Assembly (NCBI RefSeq): GCF_000482245.1 | Contig: NZ_AWNH01000117.1 | Span: 1-64,000 of the forward strand | Origin: Leptolyngbya sp. Heron Island J | Lineage (GTDB): Bacteria; Cyanobacteriota; Cyanobacteriia; Phormidesmidales; Phormidesmidaceae | Length of the DNA: 64,000 nucleotides | Direction: 5' to 3' | Part shown: in pieces, positions 53,945 through 63,920 of the stretch | Position numbering within the stretch: the first letter of the stretch is position 1 | How the letters are laid out: every line of letters starts with the position of its first letter | Position numbers and translations under genes: made by a program | Notes under the pieces: generated by a model | The model's database searches: none | What the model saw: the letters and a program-made list of their open reading frames with translations, nothing else | Told to the model about the DNA's origin: nothing

Positions 53945-54217
53945 TCAATACTCAACCACAAATTCATCAAAACGATTAATTGGCAAACAGTCTTCAACTT
54001 CAATACGACTAACACTAGCCCGCTCAGGCCCGGTCTTAGTCCATTCGATCAGCTCCTTCAGCTGCTCATCAGGACCATCCGCAACAATTTCTACGGTGTG
54101 GTCCGGCTTGTTCATAACATAGCCTGTTAAATTTAGTACCTGCGCTTTTCTGCGTGTGTGATACCGAAAGCCCACACCTTGCACCCGGCCATAAACCGTA
54201 ATTTTTATTCTTGACAT
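53945..54217 (-). CDS. acyP: Acylphosphatase
   Basis: A 90-aa enzyme that hydrolyses acyl phosphates. The family signature is intact: VYGRVQGVGFRYHTRRKA, with the catalytic Arg, and the Asn in LTGYVMNKPDHTVEIVADG. Length is typical. It is monocistronic, with TCCTTTAG before the ATG. Confidence 0.93.
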   Translation of the reverse strand: MSRIKITVYGRVQGVGFRYHTRRKAQVLNLTGYVMNKPDHTVEIVADGPDEQLKELIEWTKTGPERASVSRIEVEDCLPINRFDEFVVEY

Positions 54218-54337
54218 CTAAAGGAGTGAACGAATTGTTGCTCCCATTCTGTATCAAAACGTAATATTTTCTTAAGTTTTATTAAGAAGCGAAATTTTAG
54301 TGGCTAAAGTATTTGTCTTTCAAAATGTCATCGGCTC

Positions 54338-55366
54338 TCAGGTTGACAAAGGAGCCGCATTATAGGTAATTCTACTCAGCGGCTCTGGTACCTGAGCGAG
54401 GGCGGCTTTGACGGTGTCAACACCAGCGCCTGATCGACAGCTGTTGTCAGTCAGGTAACGTTTCCAAGCTCGACTACCGGGTTGACCGTGAAATAGCTGG
54501 AGCATATGACGGGTGATGGAGTGCAGCTTTGTGCCCCGCTCGGTCCAACGGGCAATGTAGGGCAGCATGGCCATGACAATCTGGTGACGTGTTAAGGGCT
54601 CTGTTGCGCCATAAATATCGCGATCGGCCATGGCAAACAGATAGGGCGTGTCATAGGCGGCTCGGCCAATCATAACGGCATCTACCTGTTGTAAGTGGTG
54701 ATGGGCCTGGGCCAGGGTTTTGATGCCGCCGTTAATTTCAATCCACAGATCTGGCTGGTCTTGCTTGAGGCGATAAACGTCGCCGTATCGCAGGGGTGGA
54801 ATATTGCGATTGTCTTTGGGGCTGAGCCCCTGTAACCATGCCTTACGGGCATGGATCGTAAATCTGCGACAGCCAGAGACCGCGACGGTGGTGACAAATT
54901 TCACCATGTCTTCGTAGCGATCGCAATCATCAATCCCAATCCGATGCTTGACCGTCACGGGAATATCCACAGCCGCCTGCATGGATGCCACACAATCCGC
55001 CACCAGCTGCGGCTGCGCCATTAAACAGGCACCAAAATTACCACTTTGGACTCGATTACTGGGACAGCCCACATTCAGATTAACTTCGTCATAGCCCATA
55101 TCTTCAGCAATGCGGGCACACTTGGCCAGCAGCTGAGGATCATCACCACCAATCTGCAGTGATAGGGGTTTTTCAGCCGGATCAAACCCGAGCAGCTTGT
55201 TGCGATCGCCATGGAGAATCGCCTGAGCCGTAATCATCTCGGTGTATAGCAGCGTTTTCCGAGTAATCTGCCGCATAAAGTAGCGAAAATGGCGATCGGT
55301 GCGATCCATCATGGGAGCCACACTGAGGGGATGGAGACGGGAGTGGCAGGGTTGGTCAAAACTCAT
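54338..55366 (-). CDS. dusA: tRNA-dihydrouridine synthase A
   Basis: A 342-aa FMN enzyme that reduces uridine to dihydrouridine in tRNA D-loops. Motifs: SVAPMMDRTDRHFRYFMRQI, LQIGGDDPQLLAKCARIAED, and NVGCPSNRVQSGNFGACLMA, containing the catalytic Cys, then VTVKHRIGIDD and the FMN-site EINGGIKT with DAVMIGRAAYDTPYLF. The ATG overlaps the upstream rqcH stop by one base (TAATG), so the pair is coupled. Confidence 0.93.
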   Translation of the reverse strand: MSFDQPCHSRLHPLSVAPMMDRTDRHFRYFMRQITRKTLLYTEMITAQAILHGDRNKLLGFDPAEKPLSLQIGGDDPQLLAKCARIAEDMGYDEVNLNVGCPSNRVQSGNFGACLMAQPQLVADCVASMQAAVDIPVTVKHRIGIDDCDRYEDMVKFVTTVAVSGCRRFTIHARKAWLQGLSPKDNRNIPPLRYGDVYRLKQDQPDLWIEINGGIKTLAQAHHHLQQVDAVMIGRAAYDTPYLFAMADRDIYGATEPLTRHQIVMAMLPYIARWTERGTKLHSITRHMLQLFHGQPGSRAWKRYLTDNSCRSGAGVDTVKAALAQVPEPLSRITYNAAPLST

Positions 55367-57117
55367 TACTGATCTCCCACCGCGGCCAAATAAGCTTTAG
55401 CCTGCTGTGGCTGGCCCCATAGCACCTGTTCATGTTTGTAAATCACCATGCCAGGACGGGCTCCTTTCGGTTTATAGACATGCTTGGGTTTGGTGTATAC
55501 CACGGGCACCTGCTCAGACTGACGGGCGCGACTAAACCAGGCCGCCATGTTAGCTGCAAACGCCAGATCATCGTCACTGGCCTTAGCGCCAGGCTCTAGG
55601 CGCAGTAGTACGTGACTGCCAGGAATTTCCTGGGTATGGAGCCATAAATCATAGTCGTTAGCGGCTCTAAACGACAGGGCCTCATTTTGGTTATTATTAC
55701 GACCGACCCAAACCTCTGTACCGCTCGGGGTTTGAAACCTATAAAAATTAGGCAGCCTGTCCCGGCTACGCTGTTTATCCTGGCGCTGATAGGGGTCGTC
55801 TAAATATCCCTGCTGCACCAGCTCATCACGAATTTCTTCAAGCGCCATGAGATCGTCAGCATTTGTGTATTCAGCGGTCTGACTCAAAGCAGACTCCACC
55901 TGTTCAAGATAGTGCAGTTCCGTTTCCACCTGTTCGAGCAAGGGCATCACCGCATCACGGGTACGTTTTAATTTTTGATGTCGCTTATAAAGGGCTTGGG
56001 CATTTTGCACCGCATTTTTTTCGGGATTTAGCGCTAAGGTAACGGGTTGACCTGACTCAAAATCCTGTAGTTGAATAGACGACATCCCTGGCCGCCATTC
56101 ATGGAGATAGGCCATCAGCAAATCAGCCTGAATCCGATAGTGTTCAGCCTGGTCAGAATCATCCAAACGGCGATAAAAATTGGCTGCCTTTTGACGTAGT
56201 TTGCCTGTTAGAGTTTTCGTTTTTTGGATGAGCTGATGATGCAGCTGAGAAAAGATTTGCTGATTGAGATGACTGGTGTAGTAATTGTTCAAAAGTTGTT
56301 GAATTGATCCGGTCGCTGGCTCTCCGGCCCAACCCAAGACCGCATATCCGTTGGCTGTATAAGCTGGCTGAAAGTCATTTTTTTCGAGACATTGCAACCA
56401 GCGTTGCCACTGCACATAGAGCTGCTGCCAGTCATCACCGGTCAGACTATCAGTGATTTGATTTGAATCGAGTCCTGCTACATCAATCAGCTGTTTAGCC
56501 AGAGCCGTACTGAGACCGCTATAGCTTTTCACCATCATTTTGCTCAGTTTGCCAGGCACTAAGCTAATCCGTTCTTGCCAGTCGACAAAGGGCTCATCCA
56601 AACGGGGTAACGTGCCCACAATGGCCGGTGGTGGTCTGTATTGACCACCAGTGCGAATGGTGCGGACACTCGACTGCTGCTCATTCACCTGATGGGCGGC
56701 TGTAACAATCTCTTGCTGTGCATTGGTCAACAACACATTGCTGTACCTCCCCATGATCTCCACATAGAGATGCCACTCTGCAGACTCATCGGGACGACGA
56801 GCAAACTGCAAGTCGACAGCACGCTCCCAAGGGGCCAGAAAGCTGATTTTGGTTAGGGCCAGCCCACTAAACTGATGCTTTAACTGCTGACTAAAGGTAA
56901 ATGTGTCGGGCCGTTTGGGGGGAGCTGCACCGATATGAATACGTGCAGCCTGAGGATGCCAGGAAATTGTCAGCCATCCTCGCCGATCAAATGTACGTAA
57001 TGCCAGACAGATAGTATTACGATCTTGTTGCACCACTTGCTCACAACGAGCAGGCAACCATTCGGCTGTTAATTCGTGGCATACCGCCCTAAAGGTTGTA
57101 ATGTCAACCGGCTGCAC
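55366..57117 (-). CDS. rqcH: Rqc2/RqcH family (NFACT) ribosome quality-control protein
   Basis: A 583-aa NFACT protein. The N-terminal domain (residues 1-210, including RFDRRGWLTISWHPQAARIH-type beta-structure near FDRRGW) is followed by a helix-hairpin and long coiled coil (about 260-430). The C-terminal NFACT-R domain reads GTEVWVGRNNNQNEALSFRA and DYDLWLHTQEIPGSHVLLRL. In bacteria RqcH recruits Ala-tRNA to obstructed large subunits and adds alanine tails to stalled chains. The start is GTG at 57117. It is coupled to dusA. Confidence 0.88.
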   Translation of the reverse strand: MQPVDITTFRAVCHELTAEWLPARCEQVVQQDRNTICLALRTFDRRGWLTISWHPQAARIHIGAAPPKRPDTFTFSQQLKHQFSGLALTKISFLAPWERAVDLQFARRPDESAEWHLYVEIMGRYSNVLLTNAQQEIVTAAHQVNEQQSSVRTIRTGGQYRPPPAIVGTLPRLDEPFVDWQERISLVPGKLSKMMVKSYSGLSTALAKQLIDVAGLDSNQITDSLTGDDWQQLYVQWQRWLQCLEKNDFQPAYTANGYAVLGWAGEPATGSIQQLLNNYYTSHLNQQIFSQLHHQLIQKTKTLTGKLRQKAANFYRRLDDSDQAEHYRIQADLLMAYLHEWRPGMSSIQLQDFESGQPVTLALNPEKNAVQNAQALYKRHQKLKRTRDAVMPLLEQVETELHYLEQVESALSQTAEYTNADDLMALEEIRDELVQQGYLDDPYQRQDKQRSRDRLPNFYRFQTPSGTEVWVGRNNNQNEALSFRAANDYDLWLHTQEIPGSHVLLRLEPGAKASDDDLAFAANMAAWFSRARQSEQVPVVYTKPKHVYKPKGARPGMVIYKHEQVLWGQPQQAKAYLAAVGDQ

Positions 57118-57330
57118 TTTTTATCCCCTATTAATCGTAAATTTTCAGGTTTATCGATGATTTAGCTTTTTTTGGGCACAAATGCTTTCAGATACGAGAA
57201 ACCTGAAGCTGAGTAATACTGACAAATTTCTTCATTCTCAATGATTAAGCCTTATTTTTCTCATGTTTAATTCTGATTTTTTTCGTTAACATTTCGGTAC
57301 TAGGATTTAGTCACTTACGCACTTAAACTT

Positions 57331-57373
57331 ACAAAATTGCGCGCGATGGCAGTTGCTATCTGTGCAATTTTGT
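57331..57373 (+). promoter_or_regulatory. Inverted repeat in the remA leader
   Basis: Perfect 10-bp arms ACAAAATTGC (57331-57340) and GCAATTTTGT (57364-57373) around 23 nt; G-U pairs extend the stem further. It ends 24 bp before the remA-like start codon and could be an operator or leader hairpin. Confidence 0.5.
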
Positions 57374-57397
57374 GGTCGCACGCTTGCTTACAAACCT

Positions 57398-57655
57398 ATG
57401 GATATTAAGCTCATCAATATTGGCTTTGGCAATATAGTATCTGCCAATCGAGTAGTTGCTATTGTCAGCCCCGAATCTGCCCCCATCAAACGCCTAATTG
57501 GCGATGCTCGAGATACAGGGCAATTAGTTGACGCCACCTATGGCAGACGTACTCGAGCTGTCATTGTTACCGACTCAGACCATGTCATTTTATCGGCTCT
57601 TCAGCCTGAGACCGTCGCCAATCGATTTATGATCAACAAAGAGAATGGTGATTAA
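57398..57655 (+). CDS. RemA-like extracellular matrix regulator (DUF370)
   Basis: An 85-aa protein, [40 protein letters not shown] and [19 protein letters not shown], a full match to the DUF370/RemA pattern. In Bacillus subtilis RemA is a DNA-binding activator of matrix genes; many bacteria have it beside gmk/rpoZ, and its cyanobacterial role is unclear. The ATG at 57398 is chosen; upstream codons have no family support. An inverted repeat precedes it. Confidence 0.88.
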   Translation: MDIKLINIGFGNIVSANRVVAIVSPESAPIKRLIGDARDTGQLVDATYGRRTRAVIVTDSDHVILSALQPETVANRFMINKENGD

Positions 57656-57724
57656 TCACCCACACCTCGTTCCAGGCACGGTCCTTTCATAGAGACTTGA
57701 GCGGTTTACACTAGAGACTAAGTA

Positions 57725-58180
57725 ATGCCAGCAAGATTGCATTTGCAGATGTCCGTTAATTCCGCTCGCCCTCCGGCCTTAGATAAAATTGTTAAACGCT
57801 TTCAACGGATTCAAGATCCACGGCGTCGTTATGAGCAACTCTTGTGGTATGCCAAACGATTAGATGACTTTCCCGAAGAGGCGAAGACGCCAGAAAATAA
57901 GGTTAAAGGTTGTGTCTCACAGGTTTATATCATCGCCAGCGCTGACGATGCCGGCCATGTCAGTTTTCAGGGTGACTCAGATGCCCAGATTACGAAAGGT
58001 CTGGTTGCTTTGCTAATAGAGGGACTCCAAGGGCTACCGCCGCAACAGATTATCAAGTTAGAACCCGATTTTATTAAAGAGACGCAGCTGGATGTCAGTC
58101 TGACACCCTCGCGGGCCAATGGGTTCTACAACATTTTTAAGATGATGCAACAAAAGGCTTTGGCCCTGGTGAGTGACTAG
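57725..58180 (+). CDS. sufE: SufE family sulfur-acceptor protein
   Basis: A 151-aa protein that accepts persulfide sulfur from the cysteine desulfurase SufS for Fe-S cluster assembly. The active-site Cys is in NKVKGCVSQVYI (about residue 64), with FQGDSDAQITKGLVALLIEG after it and a C-terminal LTPSRANGFYNIFKMMQQKA. ATG at 57749 is an alternative start. Confidence 0.92.
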   Translation: MPARLHLQMSVNSARPPALDKIVKRFQRIQDPRRRYEQLLWYAKRLDDFPEEAKTPENKVKGCVSQVYIIASADDAGHVSFQGDSDAQITKGLVALLIEGLQGLPPQQIIKLEPDFIKETQLDVSLTPSRANGFYNIFKMMQQKALALVSD

Positions 58181-58197
58181 AGGATTTAGGGGTCTCG

Positions 58198-58707
58198 CTA
58201 CCGATAAAAGTCATCCGCAAACTCATCGCTGTAGAAATCGTCCAAATGCTCTGTCTGGGAATCCTCTTTTGGGGTAGCGAGGCCAAATGCAGCTAGCAGA
58301 CCAGAATTTTCAGCCGTTGAGTCCAACACATTGGCCTGCAAGTCTTGCCAGACAGGGGCAGCTGTTAATAGTAACTGTCGTCCCAGGGGTGTGGCTTTGA
58401 GTAATTGACTGCGTTTATCTTTACCGGGACCGATGTCAATCCAGCCGTGCTTGTGCATACGGTCGATGGTGCGACTCACTGTGGATTTTTCCATGCCTAG
58501 CATTTGTCCTAGCTGACCGGGCGGAATAGGGCCACGACTCACAATAGTCGCCAAGATGTTGAGTTGATTAACAGTGAACCCGAGGGGACGTAGGGACTCG
58601 TCATAAAGACGGGTTACCATGCGATTGAGCTGCCGTAATCGCATCGCAATACAGTGGTTGGTCATCTGTCGTGCAATTTCTTTGGGAGTCCCGTAGGGTG
58701 ACATCAT
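58198..58707 (-). CDS. MarR-family transcriptional regulator
   Basis: A 169-aa winged-helix protein from the ATG at 58707; a TTG at 58740 would give 180 aa. The helix-turn-helix and wing are clear: IPPGQLGQMLGMEKSTVSRT, IDRMHKHGWIDIGPGKDKRS. The C-terminal 45 residues are acidic and disordered. It is divergent from the TauE/SafE gene (173 bp apart), a plausible target. Effector unknown. Confidence 0.85.
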   Translation of the reverse strand: MMSPYGTPKEIARQMTNHCIAMRLRQLNRMVTRLYDESLRPLGFTVNQLNILATIVSRGPIPPGQLGQMLGMEKSTVSRTIDRMHKHGWIDIGPGKDKRSQLLKATPLGRQLLLTAAPVWQDLQANVLDSTAENSGLLAAFGLATPKEDSQTEHLDDFYSDEFADDFYR

Positions 58708-58880
58708 AATCCAGGAGATATGTGCTAGTTGTATATTCAACCATCTCAGCCAATTGTTTTTTGTAAAGTCCGCCAGCTCAAAGCATTGCTAATGCTTTAG
58801 CAGTCGCTCTACTTTTACGTTGAGACACTTTTCTTAATAATCGGTAAGATTTACAAGTAAATATTCATAGATAAGGCCGT

Positions 58881-59615
58881 ATGGATCTCCTTGACGCCAG
58901 CATGGCTGATAGTCTTTGGATTGGCTTGATAATAGGTCTCGCTTCTTTGGTACAAAGTCTCACTGGGTTTGGGTTTGCCCTGGTGGCCGTTTCGCTATTG
59001 CCATTTTTTATGGACTTACAACTGGCCGTTACCTTGGTGATTGCAGTCAGTATGATGGCCAACGCCCTGCTTTGGTGGTACCACCGGGAGAGCTTTGAAT
59101 GGAGGCGGATAGCCCATTTAGCACTCGCAGCACTGGTCACTATTCCGATAGGCGTTGTGGGCCTGCACTACGTGCCTGAGCATCTAGCTCTACAGTTGCT
59201 GGGGGTAGTGATTTTAGCCTATGTGGTTTACTCGTGGCTGCAGCTGTCGCTGCCAAACCTCACCGGTCGCTCCTGGGCCTATGCTTTTGGAGCAGCATCA
59301 GGAGTACTCACTGGTGCATTTAACGTTGGCGGGCCACCAATTGTGATTTATGGCAGCTGTAATCAGTGGAGCCCTCAGGAGTTTAAGGGCAACTTGCCGG
59401 GGGTATTTTGTGTGCTGTCGTCGGCTGCGATCGCAACCCATCTCTGGCAAGGAGATTTTGACGCCACCCTGTGGACTCAGGTTGGCTATGCCGCGCCATT
59501 TTTTATGGTCGGTTTGGGCCTAGGTCTCTGGCTCTCTAACTACATCAATGCCGCCAGTTTTCGTCAGTTTGTCTTGATCCTGCTAGGGATGATCAGCTTG
59601 AAACTGTTGGTATAG
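58881..59615 (+). CDS. Sulfite exporter TauE/SafE family permease (TSUP)
   Basis: A 244-aa protein with about seven to eight transmembrane helices. The TSUP pattern includes LVQSLTGFGFALVAVSLLPF near the N-terminus and FGAASGVLTGAFNVGGPPIV in the middle. Members move sulfite, sulfonates or organic anions. The actual substrate is undetermined. It lies divergent to the MarR gene and may be its target. Confidence 0.85.
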   Translation: MDLLDASMADSLWIGLIIGLASLVQSLTGFGFALVAVSLLPFFMDLQLAVTLVIAVSMMANALLWWYHRESFEWRRIAHLALAALVTIPIGVVGLHYVPEHLALQLLGVVILAYVVYSWLQLSLPNLTGRSWAYAFGAASGVLTGAFNVGGPPIVIYGSCNQWSPQEFKGNLPGVFCVLSSAAIATHLWQGDFDATLWTQVGYAAPFFMVGLGLGLWLSNYINAASFRQFVLILLGMISLKLLV

Positions 59616-59624
59616 CCGGTTGCT

Positions 59625-61094
59625 TTAATCATTGGTTTCACCCTCAGGGGTAACATCAATGGTTTCATCGCTGATCACTTCCACCTCAGGCGCAGGCTGC
59701 TCAGAGGCATCAGTCGCGTCCTCCGGCTCAGCAGGTGCCGTCGGCTCCACCACAGGTGGCTCAATTTCTACAGGAGCCAAATCAAAGGGGGGATTATCCC
59801 TGAGATTTTCCCTCAATGACTCACCCAGACTGGGGCTATCCTCCTCAGCAGGCGTCTCCTCCGGTGGACTCTCTAAACTCAACTTTGCCACCTCGCCCCG
59901 AAAATAGGACTCACGATATTGCAGAGACTCAGCAAAAGCGACCCCGGCCCGAAAGGCCACCAGCGCATTTTCGGTATCGCCAATGCTGAGGTAGAGCTGT
60001 CCCAAACGATCATAGGCTTCTAAAATGCCATGCTGGTTATAGGCCTGCTGTTCAGCCCGCACCAGCAGGTTATACATGGTCAGCGCTTCATTGGTCAGAC
60101 CTTGCTCAGCGTACAAATCACCCAAGTCCTTGAGCACAGTGGTGACATGACCATAAAGCTGCAGGCTTTGGGCCGTCACATAGGCCAGATTGTAATATTC
60201 CAGCGCCTGGGGATAGATGCTCAGGGCTCGAAAATTACGAGCCATGTCAATCTCTAGGGGCGGCTCTCGATCACTTTGCCCTGTCACCCGATACAATCGC
60301 AGCAGCTCGGATTGGGCAGGCAGTGCTTGGGCATAGTCTTTGGCTTGCTGATAGCTGTAAATCAGGTCCGTGAGGTACTGGGTCTGTTCCAGGGTATTAC
60401 CCGTAGTTTTAGCACTGGCTGCTAGCTGGGTGTAAAGCTGGGCTGCATTATCAAAATCAAACCATTGCAGATAATGTCCCGCCAGAATCACCACCCACCC
60501 CTGTTGAACCTCTGGATTAGCAGCCGTCATTGCAATTAGCTGCTGATAGATTTCCGTCGAGGTATCCCGCATCCGCAAGATTTGGGCAATGGCAGCAATG
60601 GCTTCCACTCGCTCCAGGTCAGCGGTTGCTTTTTCCGCTTCCCAAATTCGTTCTAGCCGGACTGACATCAGCCGCACTTCTTGCGATCGCTGAGCATTCC
60701 ACGCCTGCTGACTAATCCGATTGAGGGCCTCTAATTCCGCATCTAGCCCAAATAAACGCCGTAGCTGCACCTCCCGCATCCAAAGCTCAAAGGCTGCATC
60801 CGGCTGATTCACAAGCATTAATTCCCGTGCCTGAGCATCCATCTTGAAGAGCTCCAGCTCCACAGCATAAAGCTCTAATGGGCTCAAGGGACGATCCACC
60901 ACCAGGGTCGGGAGCAACGGATCGCGGGGGTCCGCTGTCAACGGATCAGCCAGAAATGCATCCAGCAGCACCGGATCTAGTCGCTGACCATAGGCAGGCA
61001 AAGACATCAACGCTAATGCCGCCAGACCAGTCAACAATCGCTGACCACAGGCCTGCAGCCAACGCTGCTTTCGTAAATCAAAGTAAACACTCAT
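59625..61094 (-). CDS. Secreted or membrane-anchored TPR protein
   Basis: A 489-aa protein with a signal/anchor at residues 15-36 (ACGQRLLTGLAALALMSLPA) and several TPR-like helical repeats (about 150-400; YLTDLIYSYQQAKDYAQALP, LEAYDRLGQLYLSIGDTENA). The C-terminal 85 residues are proline- and acid-rich. Such proteins scaffold protein complexes; the partner is unknown. It converges on the TauE/SafE gene with 9 bp between. Confidence 0.8.
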   Translation of the reverse strand: MSVYFDLRKQRWLQACGQRLLTGLAALALMSLPAYGQRLDPVLLDAFLADPLTADPRDPLLPTLVVDRPLSPLELYAVELELFKMDAQARELMLVNQPDAAFELWMREVQLRRLFGLDAELEALNRISQQAWNAQRSQEVRLMSVRLERIWEAEKATADLERVEAIAAIAQILRMRDTSTEIYQQLIAMTAANPEVQQGWVVILAGHYLQWFDFDNAAQLYTQLAASAKTTGNTLEQTQYLTDLIYSYQQAKDYAQALPAQSELLRLYRVTGQSDREPPLEIDMARNFRALSIYPQALEYYNLAYVTAQSLQLYGHVTTVLKDLGDLYAEQGLTNEALTMYNLLVRAEQQAYNQHGILEAYDRLGQLYLSIGDTENALVAFRAGVAFAESLQYRESYFRGEVAKLSLESPPEETPAEEDSPSLGESLRENLRDNPPFDLAPVEIEPPVVEPTAPAEPEDATDASEQPAPEVEVISDETIDVTPEGETND

Positions 61095-61317
61095 TTACAG
61101 AACTTTGTACTCCCGCTGCTTAGCGACCGTGAGCGGTCGTCTGTGCTGTAATCTTAAGATCTTGCGTATTTTTTTGGCGCGGCTGATCCTCGAAAGCGCG
61201 CAATTTGACAGGCATTGAAACACATCATGTCAGTCAGATCCGGCAAAATCAGCAACGACAATTCCTATATCAGCAACCCTTTGCTGGCTGTCTAAAACCA
61301 TAACAAATCTGTTAACT

Positions 61318-62274
61318 ATGTCCTCAAATGTAGCAACCCGCACTATCCGGATTGGTTCTCGTAAAAGTCAGCTTGCCCTGGTACAAACCCACTGGGTGCA
61401 GGGTGAGCTACAAAAACGCTTCCCTGAAATTAACTTTGAAGTGAAGACAATGGAAACCCAGGGGGACAAGATTCTAGACGTTTCCCTCTCCAAAATCGGT
61501 GACAAGGGTCTGTTTACCCAAGAATTAGAGGACGACATGCTCAACGGCACTGTCGATTTTGCAGTGCATTCACTCAAGGATCTGCCCACCCGTCTGCCTG
61601 AGGGGCTAATGCTGGGCTGCGTTAGCGAACGGGAAGACCCTGCCGATGCCCTGGTGGTGCATGAAAAACATGCTGGTAAAACCCTGGATCAGCTACCTGA
61701 GGGAGCAGTCATTGGCACCTCGTCACTGAGACGTCTGGCCCAGCTGCGCCACCACTATCCCTCTTTCCAGTTCAAAGATATTCGCGGCAACCTCAACACG
61801 CGTCTCCGTAAACTCGATGAAGGCCAGTACGATGCCATCATTTTGGCGGTGGCGGGGCTCAAGCGTTTAGACATGGCCGAGCGGATTCAGCAGGTGGTGC
61901 CTGCCGATATATCACTCCATGCTGTGGGTCAAGGTGCCCTAGGGATTGAGTGCCGTAGCGGTGACGAAGATATTCTGGCCGTGATTAAGACCCTAGAGCA
62001 TATTCCTACTGCCCAACGTTGCTATGCAGAGCGGGCATTTTTACGGGAGCTAGAAGGCGGTTGTCAGGTACCTATTGGTGTGAATACGGTGATTGAGGGG
62101 GATACGCTCACACTGACTGGTATTGTGGCTAGCCTGGATGGGCAAACAGTAGTGAAAGATGTGATCTCGGGTCCGGTGGAAACGGCGGATGAGATGGGAA
62201 CTACGTTAGCAAAACGAGCTAAAGCAGCCGGTGCCCAGGCAATTTTGGATGCGATCACAGCTGAAAACCGTTAG
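61318..62274 (+). CDS. hemC: Porphobilinogen deaminase (hydroxymethylbilane synthase)
   Basis: A 318-aa enzyme that condenses four porphobilinogens to hydroxymethylbilane for haem and chlorophyll. Motifs: [30 protein letters not shown], the active-site Asp in [23 protein letters not shown], and the dipyrromethane-cofactor Cys in [11 protein letters not shown]. Length typical. A terminator follows. Confidence 0.95.
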   Translation: MSSNVATRTIRIGSRKSQLALVQTHWVQGELQKRFPEINFEVKTMETQGDKILDVSLSKIGDKGLFTQELEDDMLNGTVDFAVHSLKDLPTRLPEGLMLGCVSEREDPADALVVHEKHAGKTLDQLPEGAVIGTSSLRRLAQLRHHYPSFQFKDIRGNLNTRLRKLDEGQYDAIILAVAGLKRLDMAERIQQVVPADISLHAVGQGALGIECRSGDEDILAVIKTLEHIPTAQRCYAERAFLRELEGGCQVPIGVNTVIEGDTLTLTGIVASLDGQTVVKDVISGPVETADEMGTTLAKRAKAAGAQAILDAITAENR

Positions 62275-62301
62275 GTACCACAGTAGAAGCTATATGTATC
62301 C

Positions 62302-62328
62302 CAAAGGGTGGGCGATGCTCACCCTTTG
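62302..62328 (+). terminator. Terminator of hemC
   Basis: Stem CAAAGGGTG/CACCCTTTG extended inward with one wobble pair to a GAT loop, then a TCTTTT tail, 28 bp after the stop codon. Confidence 0.8.
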
Positions 62329-62482
62329 TCTTTTACCAACATCTTTCTGCGAGTACCAACAATTTTCCTCAGCTACTAAATTCCTTAGACTTCCGTAGGC
62401 TTAAACACTATGCACGGAGTCAATCCACCTCTAGACTTGATCCCGTGGCACATGGGTTTTTCAAAGGGGCAACAGAAGCGCG

Positions 62483-63913
62483 ATGCGAATTTTATTTGTG
62501 GCTGCAGAAGCCGCACCCTTGGCAAAAGTAGGCGGTATGGGAGATGTGGTCGGCACATTACCCAAAGTATTGCGAGCCATGGGGCACGATGTCCGCGTTT
62601 TGATGCCCTACTACGGCATGCTAGGAGAAAAAATAGATATTCCCAATGAACCCGCTTGGTGGGGCTATGCCATGTTCAACACCTTTGCGGTGTATGAAGC
62701 CAGGCTACCCAAGTCGGACGTTCCCCTCTATCTATTTGGACATCCTGCCTTTGATACCAACGATATTTACGGCACCGAAGATGAAGACTGGCGCTTTACC
62801 TTTTTTGCCAACGGTGCCGCCGAATTTTGCTGGAACTACTGGAAGCCCGACATTATTCACTGCCACGACTGGCATACTGGCATGCTTCCAGTATGGATGC
62901 ACCAGTCCCCGGAAATCTCAACGGTATTTACGATTCACAACCTGGCCTATCAAGGCCCCTGGCGCTGGAAACTCGATAAAATCACCTGGTGTCCCTGGTA
63001 CATGCAGGGTGATAGCACTATGGCTGCCGCCCTCCTCTACGCAGACCGGGTCAATGCCGTATCCCCCACCTATGCCAAGCAAATCCAAACCAAAGAATAT
63101 GGTGAAAAACTAGAGGGGCTGCTCTCTTACATCAGCGAAAAGCTCAGCGGCATTGTCAATGGCATTGACCTTGACGAGTTTAATCCTGAAACTGATGTGC
63201 AAATCGCACAAACGTATACCGCAGAGACTCTAGAAAAACGAGCCCTTAACAAAAAGGCCCTGCAGGAAGAAATGGGGTTAGAAGTTGACGACAGTCGGTT
63301 TTTAATTGGTTTAGTCAGCCGTCTGGTGGAGCAAAAGGGAATTGACCTGATTTTGCAAACCATGGATCGTTTTTTGGCCTATACCGATGCTCAGTTAGTG
63401 CTGTTGGGGTCTGGCAACCGCCATTATGAAACCCAGCTGTGGGAACTATCCAATCGCTTTCCTGGCCGAGTATCGGTCTATGTGATGTATAGCAGCCAGC
63501 TAGCCCAAAAAATCTATGCCGGTTCTGATGCATTTTTAATGCCATCCCGATTTGAACCCTGCGGGATTAGCCAAATGATTGCCATGCGCTATGGCTGTAT
63601 TCCCATTGTTCGGCGTACTGGTGGCCTGGTAGATACTGTTAGCCACCATGACCCCGTTAATGGTGCTGGTACTGGTTATTGTTTTGACCGTTATGAGCCC
63701 TTAGACCTGTTTACCTGTATGGTGCGTGCCTGGGAAGGTTTCCAGTACAAACCCTTCTGGAAAAAGCTTCAGCAGCGAGCCATGGCCGAAAACTTTAGCT
63801 GGGAAAATTCGGCACTGGAGTACATCAAGCTCTACAGCAAGATCAAGGGACTAGCCCCTGAAAGTCAAATCCCCACTGAGTACGGCGGCCAGCTGCAGCT
63901 CAAGGGCAACTAA
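62483..63913 (+). CDS. glgA: Glycogen synthase (ADP-glucose type)
   Basis: A 476-aa GT5 glucosyltransferase that extends alpha-1,4-glucan from ADP-glucose. The substrate-binding [14 protein letters not shown] loop (residues 15-28), [34 protein letters not shown] and [19 protein letters not shown] are all present. The cyanobacterial enzyme supports night-time carbon storage. Start ATG at 62483. Confidence 0.94.
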   Translation: MRILFVAAEAAPLAKVGGMGDVVGTLPKVLRAMGHDVRVLMPYYGMLGEKIDIPNEPAWWGYAMFNTFAVYEARLPKSDVPLYLFGHPAFDTNDIYGTEDEDWRFTFFANGAAEFCWNYWKPDIIHCHDWHTGMLPVWMHQSPEISTVFTIHNLAYQGPWRWKLDKITWCPWYMQGDSTMAAALLYADRVNAVSPTYAKQIQTKEYGEKLEGLLSYISEKLSGIVNGIDLDEFNPETDVQIAQTYTAETLEKRALNKKALQEEMGLEVDDSRFLIGLVSRLVEQKGIDLILQTMDRFLAYTDAQLVLLGSGNRHYETQLWELSNRFPGRVSVYVMYSSQLAQKIYAGSDAFLMPSRFEPCGISQMIAMRYGCIPIVRRTGGLVDTVSHHDPVNGAGTGYCFDRYEPLDLFTCMVRAWEGFQYKPFWKKLQQRAMAENFSWENSALEYIKLYSKIKGLAPESQIPTEYGGQLQLKGN

Positions 63914-63920
63914 GCCGCCA

